This document shows positions 12,002 through 21,038 of a stretch of DNA of 64,000 bases, piece by piece. Source of the DNA: Thermithiobacillus tepidarius DSM 3134 (GTDB lineage Bacteria; Pseudomonadota; Gammaproteobacteria; Acidithiobacillales; Thermithiobacillaceae). A program made the position numbers and the translations under genes. Below the pieces are notes generated by a model that did not search any database, had not been told where the DNA came from, and was given only the letters and a program-made list of their open reading frames with translations. The stretch lies in NCBI RefSeq assembly GCF_000423825.1, contig NZ_AUIS01000003.1, positions 1 through 64,000 of the forward strand, written 5' to 3'. The first letter of the stretch is position 1. Every line of letters starts with the position of its first letter.

Positions 12002-12664
12002 ATGCTGATCATCGGACTCACCGGCGGTCTGGCCTGCGGCAAGAGTCTCGTCGCCGAGCAGTTCCGCGCGCTCGGCGCGCACGTGCTGGACACTGACCTC
12101 ATGGCGCGCGAACTGGTCCTGCCCGGCCAAGCGAGCCTGGCGGCGATCCGGGAACATTTCGGCGCGGCGGTGATCAATCCGGATGGGACGCTGAACCGCG
12201 CAGCCCTGCGGTCGCGCATCTTCGCCGATCCGGCGGCAAAGGCATGGCTCGAAGCGCTGCTGCATCCGCCAATCCGTGAACTGCTGCAGGCCCGCAGCGC
12301 AGCCATCGGCCGGCAGGAGCCGGACGCCGTGGCGATCCAGGTCGTGCCGCTGCTCTTCGAGAGCGGCAGCGACCGGCAGGTGGATCGGGTCCTGGTGGTG
12401 GATTGTGATCCCGAGCTGCAATATCAGCGCGCTTTGGCGCGCGGTGGCTGGTCGCCCGCGGAGGTCCGCGCCGCCATCGCCAGTCAGTGCAGCCGCGAAG
12501 TGCGTCTGGCGCGTGCCGACGACGTGATCGATAATAACGGGACGCCCACCCGCACCCACGCCCAGGTCGCGGCGCTCATGGCGCGCTACCGGGCGCTGGC
12601 TCAGCAAGCGACAACAAAAAATGACCCGCTGCCCCACGGCGGGCCTTCATCGCCGAAGCAGTGA
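12002..12664 (+). CDS. coaE: Dephospho-CoA kinase
   Basis: CoaE adds the 3'-phosphate to dephospho-CoA, the last step of coenzyme A synthesis. The 220-aa protein begins MLIIGLTGGLACGKS, the P-loop (GLACGKS). It continues with VLDTDLMARELV (substrate-binding Asp), VVPLLFES and the late block SREVRLARADDVIDN. The length is normal. It sits in the conserved pilD-coaE-zapD-yacG order, with four bases between coaE and zapD. Confidence 0.95.
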   Translation: MLIIGLTGGLACGKSLVAEQFRALGAHVLDTDLMARELVLPGQASLAAIREHFGAAVINPDGTLNRAALRSRIFADPAAKAWLEALLHPPIRELLQARSAAIGRQEPDAVAIQVVPLLFESGSDRQVDRVLVVDCDPELQYQRALARGGWSPAEVRAAIASQCSREVRLARADDVIDNNGTPTRTHAQVAALMARYRALAQQATTKNDPLPHGGPSSPKQ

Positions 12665-12668
12665 GGAC

Positions 12669-13430
12669 ATGACTGGACCTGTCTACGAACATCCGCTGAA
12701 CGAACGCACCCGCATCTTCCTGCGCATCGAGACACTCTTTGCCTGCCTCGACGGGCACTTGGCCGATGCCAGCATGTGGTCGGCCAAGGCGGCCCTGAGC
12801 GTCATCAACGAACTCGTCGACCTCTTCGCCCGGCCGGACCTGAAGGGCGAGTTCACCGTGGAACTGGACCGGCTCATCCGCTGGCTGCAGGCACTGGCCC
12901 AAAGCCCCGACGTGGATCGGGAGCGCCTGCAGCACTACGCGCGGGAATTGCAGGAAGAGCAGGAGCGCCTTTACCAGATCCACGGGCAGTTGGGCCAGGA
13001 TCTGCGCCAGCACGAGCTCCTCGCGGCCGTGCGCGGACGCCAGGCCATCGCCGGCGGCGTCACCCATTTCGAGTTGCCGGCCCTGCACTACTGGATGAAC
13101 CTGCACGAGACCCAGCGCCTGCAGAATCTGCAGGATTGGGCTGCGCGCTTTTACCGGGTGCGCCCCGCCCTCGACCTGATCCTGCAACTGCTGCGCGAGT
13201 GCGGCGCCATGCAGTGGCAGACGGCGCGCCAGGGCATCTACCAGCAGGCCCTGAACCCGCGCATGCCGCCGGCCCTGATCCGGGTCCGGCTGGACTCCCC
13301 GGAACACTTCCCGGTGATCAGCGGCGGCCCGCACCGCTTCACCATCAGCTTCTCCGAGCTGGTCGACCTGGGACGCAGCCGTCTGGTAAACTCCGACGTG
13401 GATTTTGAGCTTGGAATCTGCTCTCTCTGA
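12669..13430 (+). CDS. zapD: Cell division protein ZapD
   Basis: ZapD is a cytoplasmic protein that bundles FtsZ filaments and strengthens the Z-ring. The 253-aa protein begins [19 protein letters not shown], the hallmark of the former DUF1342/YacF family. It is rich in alpha-helix, and the C-terminal half is beta-rich with [14 protein letters not shown]. The ATG at 12669 is preceded by GTGAGGAC. Its place between coaE and yacG is conserved across Gammaproteobacteria. Confidence 0.93.
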   Translation: MTGPVYEHPLNERTRIFLRIETLFACLDGHLADASMWSAKAALSVINELVDLFARPDLKGEFTVELDRLIRWLQALAQSPDVDRERLQHYARELQEEQERLYQIHGQLGQDLRQHELLAAVRGRQAIAGGVTHFELPALHYWMNLHETQRLQNLQDWAARFYRVRPALDLILQLLRECGAMQWQTARQGIYQQALNPRMPPALIRVRLDSPEHFPVISGGPHRFTISFSELVDLGRSRLVNSDVDFELGICSL

Positions 13431-13444
13431 GACCAGAGGCCGTC

Positions 13445-13654
13445 ATGTCGAACAAAGACCAGAACAGCGGACGCACCCTGCGCCCCTGCCCGCAGTGCCA
13501 CAAGCCCGCGCCCTGGGAGGGCAACCCCTACCGGCCGTTTTGCAGCGAGCGCTGCCGCCTGCTGGACCTGGGCGCCTGGGCCAGCGAGCAGTACCGCGTG
13601 CCTGCGGAGGAGGCGCCGCCCGGCGACGCCGTCCCTAAAGACGAGGAGACATAA
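13445..13654 (+). CDS. yacG: DNA gyrase inhibitor YacG (zinc-binding)
   Basis: YacG is a small zinc protein that binds the GyrB C-terminal region and inhibits gyrase. The 69-aa protein has the four zinc ligands in [10 protein letters not shown] (about 17-26) and [17 protein letters not shown] (about 33-49). The C-terminal tail is acidic and disordered. Its stop codon overlaps the fbp start (TAATG), so the two are probably translationally coupled, which is not the usual neighbour for yacG. Confidence 0.92.
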   Translation: MSNKDQNSGRTLRPCPQCHKPAPWEGNPYRPFCSERCRLLDLGAWASEQYRVPAEEAPPGDAVPKDEET

Positions 13655-14661
13655 TGCACATCGGCAAAACCCTGACCCAGTTTCTCCTGGAGGAATCCCG
13701 CCGCCATCCCGAGGCGACCGGCGACTTGGCCCCGTTGCTGAACGACCTCATGGTCGCCTGCAAGTACATCGGTAGCCTGGTCAACCGCGCCGGCCTGATG
13801 GACATCCGCGGGGCGGCCGGTGCGGAAAACGTGCAGGGCGAGCAGCAGCAGAAGCTGGACGTCATCTCCAACGAAGCCATCCTGCAGGCCATGGCGTGGA
13901 CCGGCCACCTGGCCGGCATGGCCTCCGAGGAAATGGACGATCCCTACGTGCTGCCCCAGGGCGTGGCGCGCGGCAAATACCTGCTGCTCTTCGATCCGCT
14001 GGACGGCTCCAGCAACATCGACGTCAATATCAGCGTCGGCACCATCTTCAGCATTCTGGAAGCGCCGGTGGCGGGCCGCGACGCCACGGTGGAAGACTTC
14101 CTGCAGCCCGGCACCCGACAGGTCTGCGCCGGCTACACGGTCTACGGCTCCTCCACCATGCTGGTCTACACCCGCGGCTTCGGCGTGAACGGCTTCACCC
14201 TGGATCCCAACATCGGCGAGTTCATACACACCCATCCCGACATGCGGGTGCCGGAGGACACCAAAGAGTACGCCATCAACGCCAGCAACTACCGCTTCTG
14301 GGAAGCCCCGGTGCAGCGCTACATCGACGAGCTCAATGCCGGCAAGAGCGGCCTCCGCGAGCGCGACTTCAACATGCGTTGGGTCGGCTCCATGGTCGCC
14401 GATGTGCATCGCATCCTGAATCGCGGCGGCGTCTTCATGTATCCCTTCGACACCAAGGACCCCAAGAAGCCGGGCAAGCTGCGCCTCATGTACGAAGCCA
14501 ACCCCATGGCCTTCCTGATCGAGCAGGCGGGCGGCGCGGCCACCACCGGACGCGAGCGCATCCTGGACATCCAGCCGAACGCCCTGCACCAGCGCGTGCC
14601 GGTGATCCTGGGCTCCAGGAACGAGGTAGACCGGGTCACCACCTATTATCAGGAACAGTGA
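13654..14661 (+). CDS. fbp: Fructose-1,6-bisphosphatase class I
   Basis: Fbp hydrolyses fructose-1,6-bisphosphate to fructose-6-phosphate in gluconeogenesis, and in the Calvin cycle if the host is autotrophic. The 335-aa protein carries the metal-binding signature [16 protein letters not shown] (about 109-124) and the active-site region [20 protein letters not shown] (about 276-295). Length and motifs fit class I enzymes. It is coupled to yacG and followed by a strong inverted repeat. Confidence 0.95.
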   Translation: MHIGKTLTQFLLEESRRHPEATGDLAPLLNDLMVACKYIGSLVNRAGLMDIRGAAGAENVQGEQQQKLDVISNEAILQAMAWTGHLAGMASEEMDDPYVLPQGVARGKYLLLFDPLDGSSNIDVNISVGTIFSILEAPVAGRDATVEDFLQPGTRQVCAGYTVYGSSTMLVYTRGFGVNGFTLDPNIGEFIHTHPDMRVPEDTKEYAINASNYRFWEAPVQRYIDELNAGKSGLRERDFNMRWVGSMVADVHRILNRGGVFMYPFDTKDPKKPGKLRLMYEANPMAFLIEQAGGAATTGRERILDIQPNALHQRVPVILGSRNEVDRVTTYYQEQ

Positions 14662-14713
14662 GCGCCGTGCCGTAACCCGCTCCTTGCAGCCGGAAGGACT
14701 GGCTGTTCCTCTT

Positions 14714-14752
14714 GGGGCATATGCCGCAACCCTGTGGCATATGCCCCATTTT
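14714..14752 (+). terminator. Perfect 12-bp inverted repeat, likely terminator of fbp
   Basis: The left arm is GGGGCATATGCC (14714-14725) and the right arm is GGCATATGCCCC (14736-14747), with a 10-base loop, followed by ATTTTC. This fits a rho-independent terminator 52 bp after the fbp stop. The arms each contain the self-complementary core GGCATATGCC, so the site could instead bind a dimeric regulator for the copper receptor gene downstream. Confidence 0.65.
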
Positions 14753-14800
14753 CTTGCCGCACCATGCGGACAAGTCTTTGATTTTTCATTACCTGCGATC

Positions 14801-14816
14801 GGGCATGCTCCTTGCT
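14801..14816 (+). promoter_or_regulatory. Candidate sigma-54 promoter of the copper receptor gene
   Basis: The bases GGGCAT-GCTCC-TTGCT match the sigma-54 pattern TGGCAC-N5-TTGCW with two mismatches in the -24 half. They keep the GG and GC pairs exactly ten bases apart. A transcript would start near 14828, 29 bases before the ATG at 14857. A sigma-54 activator gene lies in the same island (18305-19249). Confidence 0.45.
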
Positions 14817-14856
14817 GTCAGCTGTCGCTGATACAGACCCAAGAACGGAGGATTAC

Positions 14857-16896
14857 ATGCCCACTGCCCGCCCCATCCTGCTGAGCGCTCTCTTCGGTTT
14901 TCCCTTGGCCGCACTCGCTGACGGCGTGCCCGTCTTGGCGCCGGTGGAAGTCCAAGGCGCATCCGAAACGTCGCAAGGCCCGACATTACGGCCCGCGCAG
15001 ATACTGGAGCGCGCGCCCCAGGACAGCGCCGACCTGCTCAATACCGTGCCCGGCGCGGCGGTCAACCGCAATGGACCGCTGACCGGCATCGTGCAGCTGC
15101 GCGGGCTGGAAGGCGACCGGGTGGGCATCCGGGTGGACGACATGACCATCACCCCGGCCTGTCCCAACCGCATGGACCCGCCGCTGCACTACATCGCGCC
15201 GCAGGCGCTGGAAACGCTCACGGTGATCCCGGGCATCGCGCCGGTCAGCACCGGCCCCGGCGCCCCGGCCGGCGCGGTGCTGGCGGAGCGCAAGGGCGTG
15301 GCGCTGGGGCCCGACGCCAAGTACCGGCCCGGCGGCGAACTGGGCCTCGGCCTGCGCGGCAACAACGGCGCCATCAGTGCTTATCTGGCGGGACAGGTGG
15401 CCAACGAGGTCCAGGGCCTGCGCCTGTCCGGCAGCGCCGGCAAGGCCGCCAACACCCGCTTCCGCGGCGGCACCATCGCCGACACCGGCTACAGCTATCA
15501 GGCCGGCGACATCGACTACGCGCGCCGCCTGGGCCGCGGCCGCCTGGATCTCAGCGCCGGCCTGCACAATACCTGGGATGCCGGTACCCCGGCGCTGGGC
15601 ATGGACATGATCTACGACAAATCGCAGCGCTACCGGGCCAAGTACAGCGGCCAGGGACCAGGCCCCTGGGCCCGCGTGGAAACCAGCCTCTATCACCATC
15701 GGGTCGATCATCTGATGGACAACTACAGCCTGCGCCCGAACACCGGCATGCGCATGTTCGCCCCGGCCGAGTCCCGCGACACCGGCGGCAAGCTCAGCGC
15801 GTCCCTGGCCGCCGGCGGCGGACTGGCCACCCTCGGCGCCGACTTCCACGTGAACAGCTTCGACGCCTATCAGCAGAACGCGGCCACGGGCGCGGCCATG
15901 GACATGTTCAACAATGCCCGCAGCCAGGACCTCGGCGTCTTCTCGGAATGGTCGCGGGAGCTGGGCCGGCGCTGGACGCTGGATCTCGGCGCGCGCCTGG
16001 ACCGCTACGTGTCCGATGCCGACGTCATCGTGCGCAGCAACGGCATGACCGCCGCGGCGGCGGCCGCCTTCAATGCCGCCGAGCGCCGCCAGACGGACTG
16101 GAACTGGGATGCCACCGCCAAGCTGAGCTACCTGGCCCGCGCGGACCTCAGCTACAGCCTGGGCGTGGCCCGCAAGACGCGCTCGCCGAGCCTCCTGGAG
16201 CGCTATCTCTGGACTCCGTTGGCCGCCAACGCCGGCCTCTCCGATGGCCGCCGCTATCTGGGCGACGTGAACCTGCGCCCGGAGGTGAGCTATCAGGCCA
16301 ACCTCGGCCTCGACTGGCGTCCCCGGCAGGCGCTGCTCACCGTCAATCTTTTCTACAACCAGGTGCACGACTACATCCAGGGCGCGCGCACCCCGGCCGC
16401 CATCGCCGCCGGCGCCGACGTGCTGCAGTTCGCCAATCTGGACAAGGTGATGCTCTACGGCATCGACGGCCAAGGCCACTATGACCTCGGCACCGCCTGG
16501 CGTTTGACCGGCCAGGCCGCCTACGTGCGCGGCCGCCGACTGGGCGACGGCGACAGCCTGTACCGGATCGCCCCCCTGTGGGGCACCCTGGGCCTCTGGC
16601 ATCGGCGGCAGAGCTGGCAGGCGGGCCTGGAAACCCGCTTGGTCGCCCCGCAGAACGCCGTGGCCGCCTTCAACGGCGAGCAGCGGACGCCCGGCTACCA
16701 GCTACTGAACCTGCGTGCCCGCTTCACGCCGAACCAAGCCTGGCAAGTGGATGCCGGCATCGAGAACCTGCTCAACCGCTACTACGTGGACCACCTGAAC
16801 GGCATCAACCGGGTGGCGGGCAGCGACGTGCCGGTAGGCGGCAAGCTGCCCGGCGCCGGCATCAACGTCTATCTGCAGGCGAGCTACCGCCTGTGA
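14857..16896 (+). CDS. TonB-dependent copper receptor (OprC/NosA-like)
   Basis: This is a 679-aa outer-membrane gated channel, likely for copper uptake. A signal peptide ends near ALADG (about 20-22). A plug domain follows with VPGAAVNRNGPLTGIVQLRG and the sequence TPACPNRMDPPLHYI (near 110-125), characteristic of the TonB copper receptor family (OprC, NosA) and rich in candidate copper ligands. The beta-barrel ends in the aromatic-rich NVYLQASYRL, a typical outer-membrane C-terminus apart from the terminal Leu. The ATG at 14857 follows GGAGG. Downstream genes encode a copper-type membrane protein and a periplasmic copper chaperone, supporting copper as the substrate. Confidence 0.87.
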   Translation: MPTARPILLSALFGFPLAALADGVPVLAPVEVQGASETSQGPTLRPAQILERAPQDSADLLNTVPGAAVNRNGPLTGIVQLRGLEGDRVGIRVDDMTITPACPNRMDPPLHYIAPQALETLTVIPGIAPVSTGPGAPAGAVLAERKGVALGPDAKYRPGGELGLGLRGNNGAISAYLAGQVANEVQGLRLSGSAGKAANTRFRGGTIADTGYSYQAGDIDYARRLGRGRLDLSAGLHNTWDAGTPALGMDMIYDKSQRYRAKYSGQGPGPWARVETSLYHHRVDHLMDNYSLRPNTGMRMFAPAESRDTGGKLSASLAAGGGLATLGADFHVNSFDAYQQNAATGAAMDMFNNARSQDLGVFSEWSRELGRRWTLDLGARLDRYVSDADVIVRSNGMTAAAAAAFNAAERRQTDWNWDATAKLSYLARADLSYSLGVARKTRSPSLLERYLWTPLAANAGLSDGRRYLGDVNLRPEVSYQANLGLDWRPRQALLTVNLFYNQVHDYIQGARTPAAIAAGADVLQFANLDKVMLYGIDGQGHYDLGTAWRLTGQAAYVRGRRLGDGDSLYRIAPLWGTLGLWHRRQSWQAGLETRLVAPQNAVAAFNGEQRTPGYQLLNLRARFTPNQAWQVDAGIENLLNRYYVDHLNGINRVAGSDVPVGGKLPGAGINVYLQASYRL

Positions 16897-16948
16897 GCGG
16901 GCTCGTGGCCCGCTGGCAACGGCTTCGGAGATGTGGTGAGATACGCTG

Positions 16949-17665
16949 ATGGATTTCGGTACGCAGCTTCCCATTCTCACCGCCCTCATCGTCGGCCTGC
17001 TGGGCGGCGTCCACTGCGTGGGCATGTGCGGCGGCATCGTCGGCATGCTGAGCTTCAGCCTGCCGCCCGCCGTGCGCGCCGAACCCCTGCGCCAGATGCC
17101 TTACCTGCTCGGCTACAACGCCGGCCGCATCCTCTCCTACTCGGTGGCGGGCCTGCTGGCGGGCGGCCTCGGCGCGCTGGCGGCCGGCGTGCTGCCGCTG
17201 CGCTTGGCCCAGCTCGTCCTGCAGGGCTTGGCGGCCGTGATGATGCTGGCCATCGGCCTCTACCTGGCCGGGTTGGCTCCCAAGGTCAGCCGCATCGAGC
17301 ACCTGGGTCAGCCCCTGTGGCGGCGGCTGGAGCCGGTCGGCCGACGCCTGCTGCCGGTACGCTCCCCCGGTCACGCCCTGCTGCTGGGCACCCTCTGGGG
17401 CTGGCTGCCTTGCGGTCTCGTGTACTCGGCGCTCATCATGGCCCTGTCCGCCGGTTCGGCGGCGCGCGGGGGCCTGCTGATGCTGGCCTTCGGACTGGGC
17501 ACCCTGCCCACCGTGCTGACCATGGGCAGTCTGGCCGGCCTGCTCACCCACTTCACCCGCAAGCCCTGGGTGCGCAGGGCGGCGGGCTTCAGCATCGCCG
17601 GCTTCGGCGTGCTGTCCCTGGTGCTGCTGCTGACCAAGCTGGTCGGCCAGCAGCCGTTACATTAG
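16949..17665 (+). CDS. Sulfite exporter TauE/SafE-like membrane protein (COG2836, copper-associated)
   Basis: This 238-aa inner-membrane protein has six or seven hydrophobic segments. It begins with GLLGGVHCVGMCGGIVGM (about 15-32), the Cys/His motif of the COG2836 group, whose members are often found with copper and cytochrome oxidase assembly genes. A second conserved turn is GTLWGWLPCGLVYSAL. The direction and nature of the transported ion are not established. Gene context (copper receptor before, PCu(A)C after) suggests copper handling across the inner membrane. Confidence 0.8.
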   Translation: MDFGTQLPILTALIVGLLGGVHCVGMCGGIVGMLSFSLPPAVRAEPLRQMPYLLGYNAGRILSYSVAGLLAGGLGALAAGVLPLRLAQLVLQGLAAVMMLAIGLYLAGLAPKVSRIEHLGQPLWRRLEPVGRRLLPVRSPGHALLLGTLWGWLPCGLVYSALIMALSAGSAARGGLLMLAFGLGTLPTVLTMGSLAGLLTHFTRKPWVRRAAGFSIAGFGVLSLVLLLTKLVGQQPLH

Positions 17666-17702
17666 TGCATGCCGGTTCGCCGGCTTTCGATGAGGAGTTG
17701 TC

Positions 17703-18152
17703 ATGCGTAAGACCTTGTTGGCCCTGAGCCTCGCGCTCGCCCCCCTGCTGGCCCACGCCGCCCCCGCCGTGGACCATCCGTGGGTACGCCCCATCCCGCC
17801 GGCCCAGAAGATCAGCGCCGCCTTCATGGTGCTGAAGAACCCCGATGCCAAGGCGGACGCCCTGATCAGCGCCAGCACCCCGGCGGCGCAGACGGTGGAA
17901 CTGCATGCCACCATTGCCGACGGCAACGTCATGCGCATGCGCCAGCAGGACAAGATCCCCCTGCCCGCCCGCGGTCAGACGGAGCTCAAGCCGGGCGGCT
18001 ATCACCTGATGCTGATTAACCTCAAGCAGCCCCTGAAGGCGGGCGACAAGGTACCGCTGACCCTGAAGTTCCAGAGCGGCAGCATCATCGAGCTGGAAGC
18101 ACCGGTGGAGGATCGCACGGGCATGCCCATGGGGCATGAGCATCATCACTGA
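17703..18152 (+). CDS. Periplasmic copper chaperone PCu(A)C
   Basis: This 149-aa exported protein binds copper(I) and usually delivers it to cytochrome oxidase CuA or cbb3 sites. The signal peptide ends at ALLAHA-type text (about 19). The DUF461 motif H-M-x10-M-x21-H-x-M is recognisable in VELHATIADGNVMRM and GGYHLMLINL. The C-terminus MPMGHEHHH adds Met and His ligands. It follows the COG2836 gene by 37 bp with an AGGAG ribosome site. Confidence 0.92.
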   Translation: MRKTLLALSLALAPLLAHAAPAVDHPWVRPIPPAQKISAAFMVLKNPDAKADALISASTPAAQTVELHATIADGNVMRMRQQDKIPLPARGQTELKPGGYHLMLINLKQPLKAGDKVPLTLKFQSGSIIELEAPVEDRTGMPMGHEHHH

Positions 18153-18223
18153 GGCTGGGTGAACGGCCTGGCGGGACGCGATGCCGTGCCAGACGAGGAC
18201 GGGACCGATCGCAGCCGGGCTGG

Positions 18224-18246
18224 GTAGGAGCGGGCTTGCCCGCGAT
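18224..18246. repeat. REP-like palindromic element
   Basis: GTAGGAGCGGGCTTGCCCGCGAT sits between two convergent genes. It is closely similar to the REP family best known from Pseudomonas, and a relative with a perfect hairpin occurs at 45153-45178. The two differ by the right arm. Confidence 0.7.
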
Positions 18247-18304
18247 TCATGCCAGCCGGCGCGCCATATCGCGAGCCAGCTTGCGCCTGCGCCCGCCCGG
18301 AGTA

Positions 18305-19249
18305 CTACGCCAGTGCGTACTTCTTCAGGCGGTAAAGCAGGGTGTCGCGACTGATGCCCAGCAGGCGGGCGGCCTGGGAGCGATTGCCGCGGGCCTGCTG
18401 GAGCGCCTCTTCGATCAGGCGGCGCTCGGCGGCGAAGAGACCCAGGCTCTCCCCGGCGGCCGGGACGGCCTCCGCGAATTCGGCCGGCAGGCACTCCGGC
18501 CCCAGCGGCACGCCGGCCTCGCCGTGCAGCACCGTCAGCCGCTCGCACAGGTTCTTGAGTTCGCGCACGTTGCCGGGCCAGGCATAGGCCGTCAGTCGAG
18601 CCAGCGCCCGCCGGTCCAGGCTGACGCAGGGACGGCCGTAGCGGGCCGCCGCTTCGGCGGCATAGTGGGCGAAAAGCAGCGGAATGTCCTCGAGCCGTTC
18701 GCGCAGGGGCGGCATTTCCAGCGGCACCACCTGCAGGCGATAATAGAGGTCGGCGCGAAAGCGCTGTTCGCGCACCAGCTGCAGCAGATTGCGATGGGTG
18801 GCGGCAATGAGGCGCGTGCGCACGGTCACCGGCCGGGCCTCGCCCACCGGATGGATCTCGCCGCTTTCCAGGAAGCGCAGCAGCTTGGCCTGTGCCATGA
18901 GCGACAGCTCGCCGATCTCGTCCAGGAAGAGCGTCCCCCCGGCGGCGGCGCGGATGCGGCCGGCATAGTCCTGGGTGGCGCCGGTGAAGGCGCCGCGCCG
19001 GTAGCCGAACAGTTCGGATTCCAGGAGCTGGTCCGGGATGGCGGCGCAGTTGATGGCCACGAAGGGGCCCGCCGCCTGGGCGGAGCCGGCGTGGACGAAG
19101 CGGGCCAGAAGCTCCTTGCCGGTGCCGGACTCGCCCTGGATCAGCACGGTGACATCCGTGGCCGCCACCAGGCGCGCCGCGCGCAATACCTGCTGCAGGG
19201 CCGCCGCGCGGCCCAGGAGGAAGGGAGCATCGAGTCTGAGATCCGTCAT
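18305..19249 (-). CDS. Sigma-54-dependent activator without a sensor domain (PspF-like)
   Basis: This 314-aa protein is an AAA+ enhancer-binding protein. It starts almost directly with the ATPase domain: GESGTGKE at 39-46, GAFTGA at 86-91, then [10 protein letters not shown]. It ends in a Fis-type helix-turn-helix, [20 protein letters not shown]. There is no receiver or ligand domain, so control must come from a partner protein or from expression, as with PspF. The ATG at 19249 follows GGTGGA; in-frame ATGs at 19264 and 19294 are possible. It is divergent from the YtkA/FixH-like gene and convergent with the copper chaperone gene. A sigma-54-like promoter precedes the copper receptor, a reasonable target. 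Confidence 0.88.
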   Translation of the reverse strand: MTDLRLDAPFLLGRAAALQQVLRAARLVAATDVTVLIQGESGTGKELLARFVHAGSAQAAGPFVAINCAAIPDQLLESELFGYRRGAFTGATQDYAGRIRAAAGGTLFLDEIGELSLMAQAKLLRFLESGEIHPVGEARPVTVRTRLIAATHRNLLQLVREQRFRADLYYRLQVVPLEMPPLRERLEDIPLLFAHYAAEAAARYGRPCVSLDRRALARLTAYAWPGNVRELKNLCERLTVLHGEAGVPLGPECLPAEFAEAVPAAGESLGLFAAERRLIEEALQQARGNRSQAARLLGISRDTLLYRLKKYALA

Positions 19250-19311
19250 GGCGTCCACCGTCATATCCGCAGCGCCGGGAGGCGCCCGCGGCAAGTTGGA
19301 GAAAGCATACG

Positions 19312-19827
19312 ATGACCGTCAAGCGCAAATGGCTCTTGGGCCTGCTGCCGGTCCTGATCCTTGTCGGGATATTGGCATCCATTTATATACAACGCGACCG
19401 GCTCCGGCAAGTCATCGCCCCGCCCGCCGCCGCGCAAATCATGCGCGCCGCACCCGCCGGCTGCGATCTGGGCAGCGGCCCCTGCGGCGCAGTCGATGCC
19501 GACGGCCGGCACGTGAGCGCCGAGCTGCAGCCGCGCCCGGTACGCACCATGGAGCGGCTGCGCTTCACCATCCGGGTAGACCCGGCACTGGCGCCGCTGC
19601 AGGAAGCGCAGGTGGACTTCACCATGCCGGGCATGGACATGGGCGTGAACCGCTTCACCCTGCGCCCCGAGACGCCGACGCAATGGGCGGCCACGGCCAT
19701 GCTGCCCATCTGCACCCAGGGCGGCAGCGACTGGCGCGCCACCCTGCTGCTGCGCGACCGCAACGGCCGACTGTGGCAGGCCCAGTGGCCGCTGCACGTG
19801 GCCGGCGGCTTGGCATCAGGCGCCTAG
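19312..19827 (+). CDS. Membrane-anchored YtkA/FixH-like periplasmic protein
   Basis: This 171-aa protein has an uncleaved N-terminal membrane segment (about 8-26) and a periplasmic domain of the YtkA/FixH-like immunoglobulin type. The region [19 protein letters not shown] (about 102-120) has the Met-rich turn seen in copper-associated relatives. Two Cys pairs of interest are CDLGSGPC (about 51-58) and a lone Cys in MLPICTQGG. It stands 62 bp from the divergent sigma-54 activator. A role in copper handling is inferred from motif and context; no function is proven. Confidence 0.6.
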   Translation: MTVKRKWLLGLLPVLILVGILASIYIQRDRLRQVIAPPAAAQIMRAAPAGCDLGSGPCGAVDADGRHVSAELQPRPVRTMERLRFTIRVDPALAPLQEAQVDFTMPGMDMGVNRFTLRPETPTQWAATAMLPICTQGGSDWRATLLLRDRNGRLWQAQWPLHVAGGLASGA

Positions 19828-19977
19828 CATCCGCCTCCCGAATGCGTCGGTGGCCCGCCGCAGCGCTGTGGGACGGCACGGCCACGGCGACCGCGAGCAG
19901 GCTCGCCGCTGCAAGGCGGGTGGCACCCAGTCACCGGAGCGAGCTCGCGCGATGGGCGCCCGGCCTGAAAAGCACTT

Positions 19978-20607
19978 TCAGGCGGCGGGCGCCAGGGCAG
20001 CCAGATATGCCGTCACCGCCTCCCGCGGATCCGGCGCCTCCAGAATGCCGCCCAGCACCGCCACGCCCGCCGCCCCGCGGGCCAGCGCCGCTGCCGCCCG
20101 CGCCGGGGTGATGCCGCCCAGCGCCAGCACCGGCAACGCCGCCTGCCGCACCAGGCCGGCGAAGCGCTCCAGACCCAGCGCCGGAGCGCCGGGGTGGGTG
20201 GCGGTCGGGAAAACCGGCGACAGCAGGGCGAAATCACAGCCCACAGCCGCGGCGGCCGCCAGCTCGGCCGCATCGTGGCAGGAAGCCCCCAGCAAGCCCC
20301 AGTCCGCCTGGCGTCGCTGCCCCGCAAGGTGCGCCAGCTGGGCGGCGGAGAGCTGCACCCCGTCCGCGCCCCAGGCAGCCACCTGGGCGGGATCGCCGTT
20401 CAGCAGCAGCCGGGCGCCCGCCGGGCGCGTGATGGCCAGCACCTGTGCCGCCAGCGCACGGGACTCCTGTTCCGCCAAGCCTTTGGCGCGCAACTGTACC
20501 CAGGATACGCCGGCATCGATGACGGCTTGCAGGTGGGGCAGAAAGTGCCCGGGCGGGCAGCGGGACGGATCGGCGATGAAGTAGAGGCGCGGCTCAGGCA
20601 GGGCCAT
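19978..20607 (-). CDS. Thiamine-phosphate synthase-like protein (ThiE/TenI family)
   Basis: This 209-aa TIM-barrel protein is of the ThiE/TenI family. Recognisable pieces are GVSWVQLRAKGL, the DGVQLS turn, LLSPVFPTATHPG and LALGGITP. Residues usual in active ThiE are altered: VQLRAKG has Ala where ThiE has Asp or Glu, and the Gln-x-Asp after the HLG turn is missing. It may therefore be a TenI-like or otherwise changed enzyme. In many Gammaproteobacteria this domain is fused to the C-terminus of a MutT domain; here the two are separate frames overlapping by 14 bases. Confidence 0.8.
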   Translation of the reverse strand: MALPEPRLYFIADPSRCPPGHFLPHLQAVIDAGVSWVQLRAKGLAEQESRALAAQVLAITRPAGARLLLNGDPAQVAAWGADGVQLSAAQLAHLAGQRRQADWGLLGASCHDAAELAAAAAVGCDFALLSPVFPTATHPGAPALGLERFAGLVRQAALPVLALGGITPARAAAALARGAAGVAVLGGILEAPDPREAVTAYLAALAPAA

Positions 20608-21031
20608 GCGGCAGCTCCGCGGACAGGGTTTGCAGCGCCGCGACGATGGGCAGATTGGCCGCCGGAAAGGACAGCGCCATCAGCTCGGCCACGGACGCCC
20701 AACGCAGCGGCTGCCCCTCCAGGCCGCGCGGCTCGCCGCTGAAGCGCCGCACGAGGCAGATCTGCAAAGCCACCGACTTGTCGGGGTAGCGGTGCTCCTG
20801 GGTAAACCAGTGGCGGGCCTCCTCCACCCGGATGCCCAGCTCCTCGTGCAGCTCGCGCCGCAGAGCCGCCAGCAGGTCTTCGCCCGCTTCGATCTTGCCG
20901 CCGGGAAACTCCCAGAGGCCGCCCTGGTGCGCCTCGGGCCGGCGGCGGGCGACCAGCACCCGCCCCGCCGCGTCCAGCACCACCCCCACCGCCACCTGCA
21001 CCACGCTGCCGTGCGACTGCTCACCGCTCAC
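20594..21031 (-). CDS. mutT: 8-oxo-dGTP diphosphatase (Nudix family)
   Basis: MutT removes 8-oxo-dGTP from the nucleotide pool and so prevents A-to-C mutations. The 145-aa protein carries a complete Nudix box: GGKIEAGEDLLAALRREL followed by HEELGI (about 44-67). FPAANLPIVAAL near the end matches the E. coli family pattern. It begins seven bases after argJ and overlaps the ThiE-like gene, forming secA-argJ-mutT-thiE-like on the minus strand. Confidence 0.93.
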   Translation of the reverse strand: MSGEQSHGSVVQVAVGVVLDAAGRVLVARRRPEAHQGGLWEFPGGKIEAGEDLLAALRRELHEELGIRVEEARHWFTQEHRYPDKSVALQICLVRRFSGEPRGLEGQPLRWASVAELMALSFPAANLPIVAALQTLSAELPHGPA

Positions 21032-21038
21032 GTTGCGC

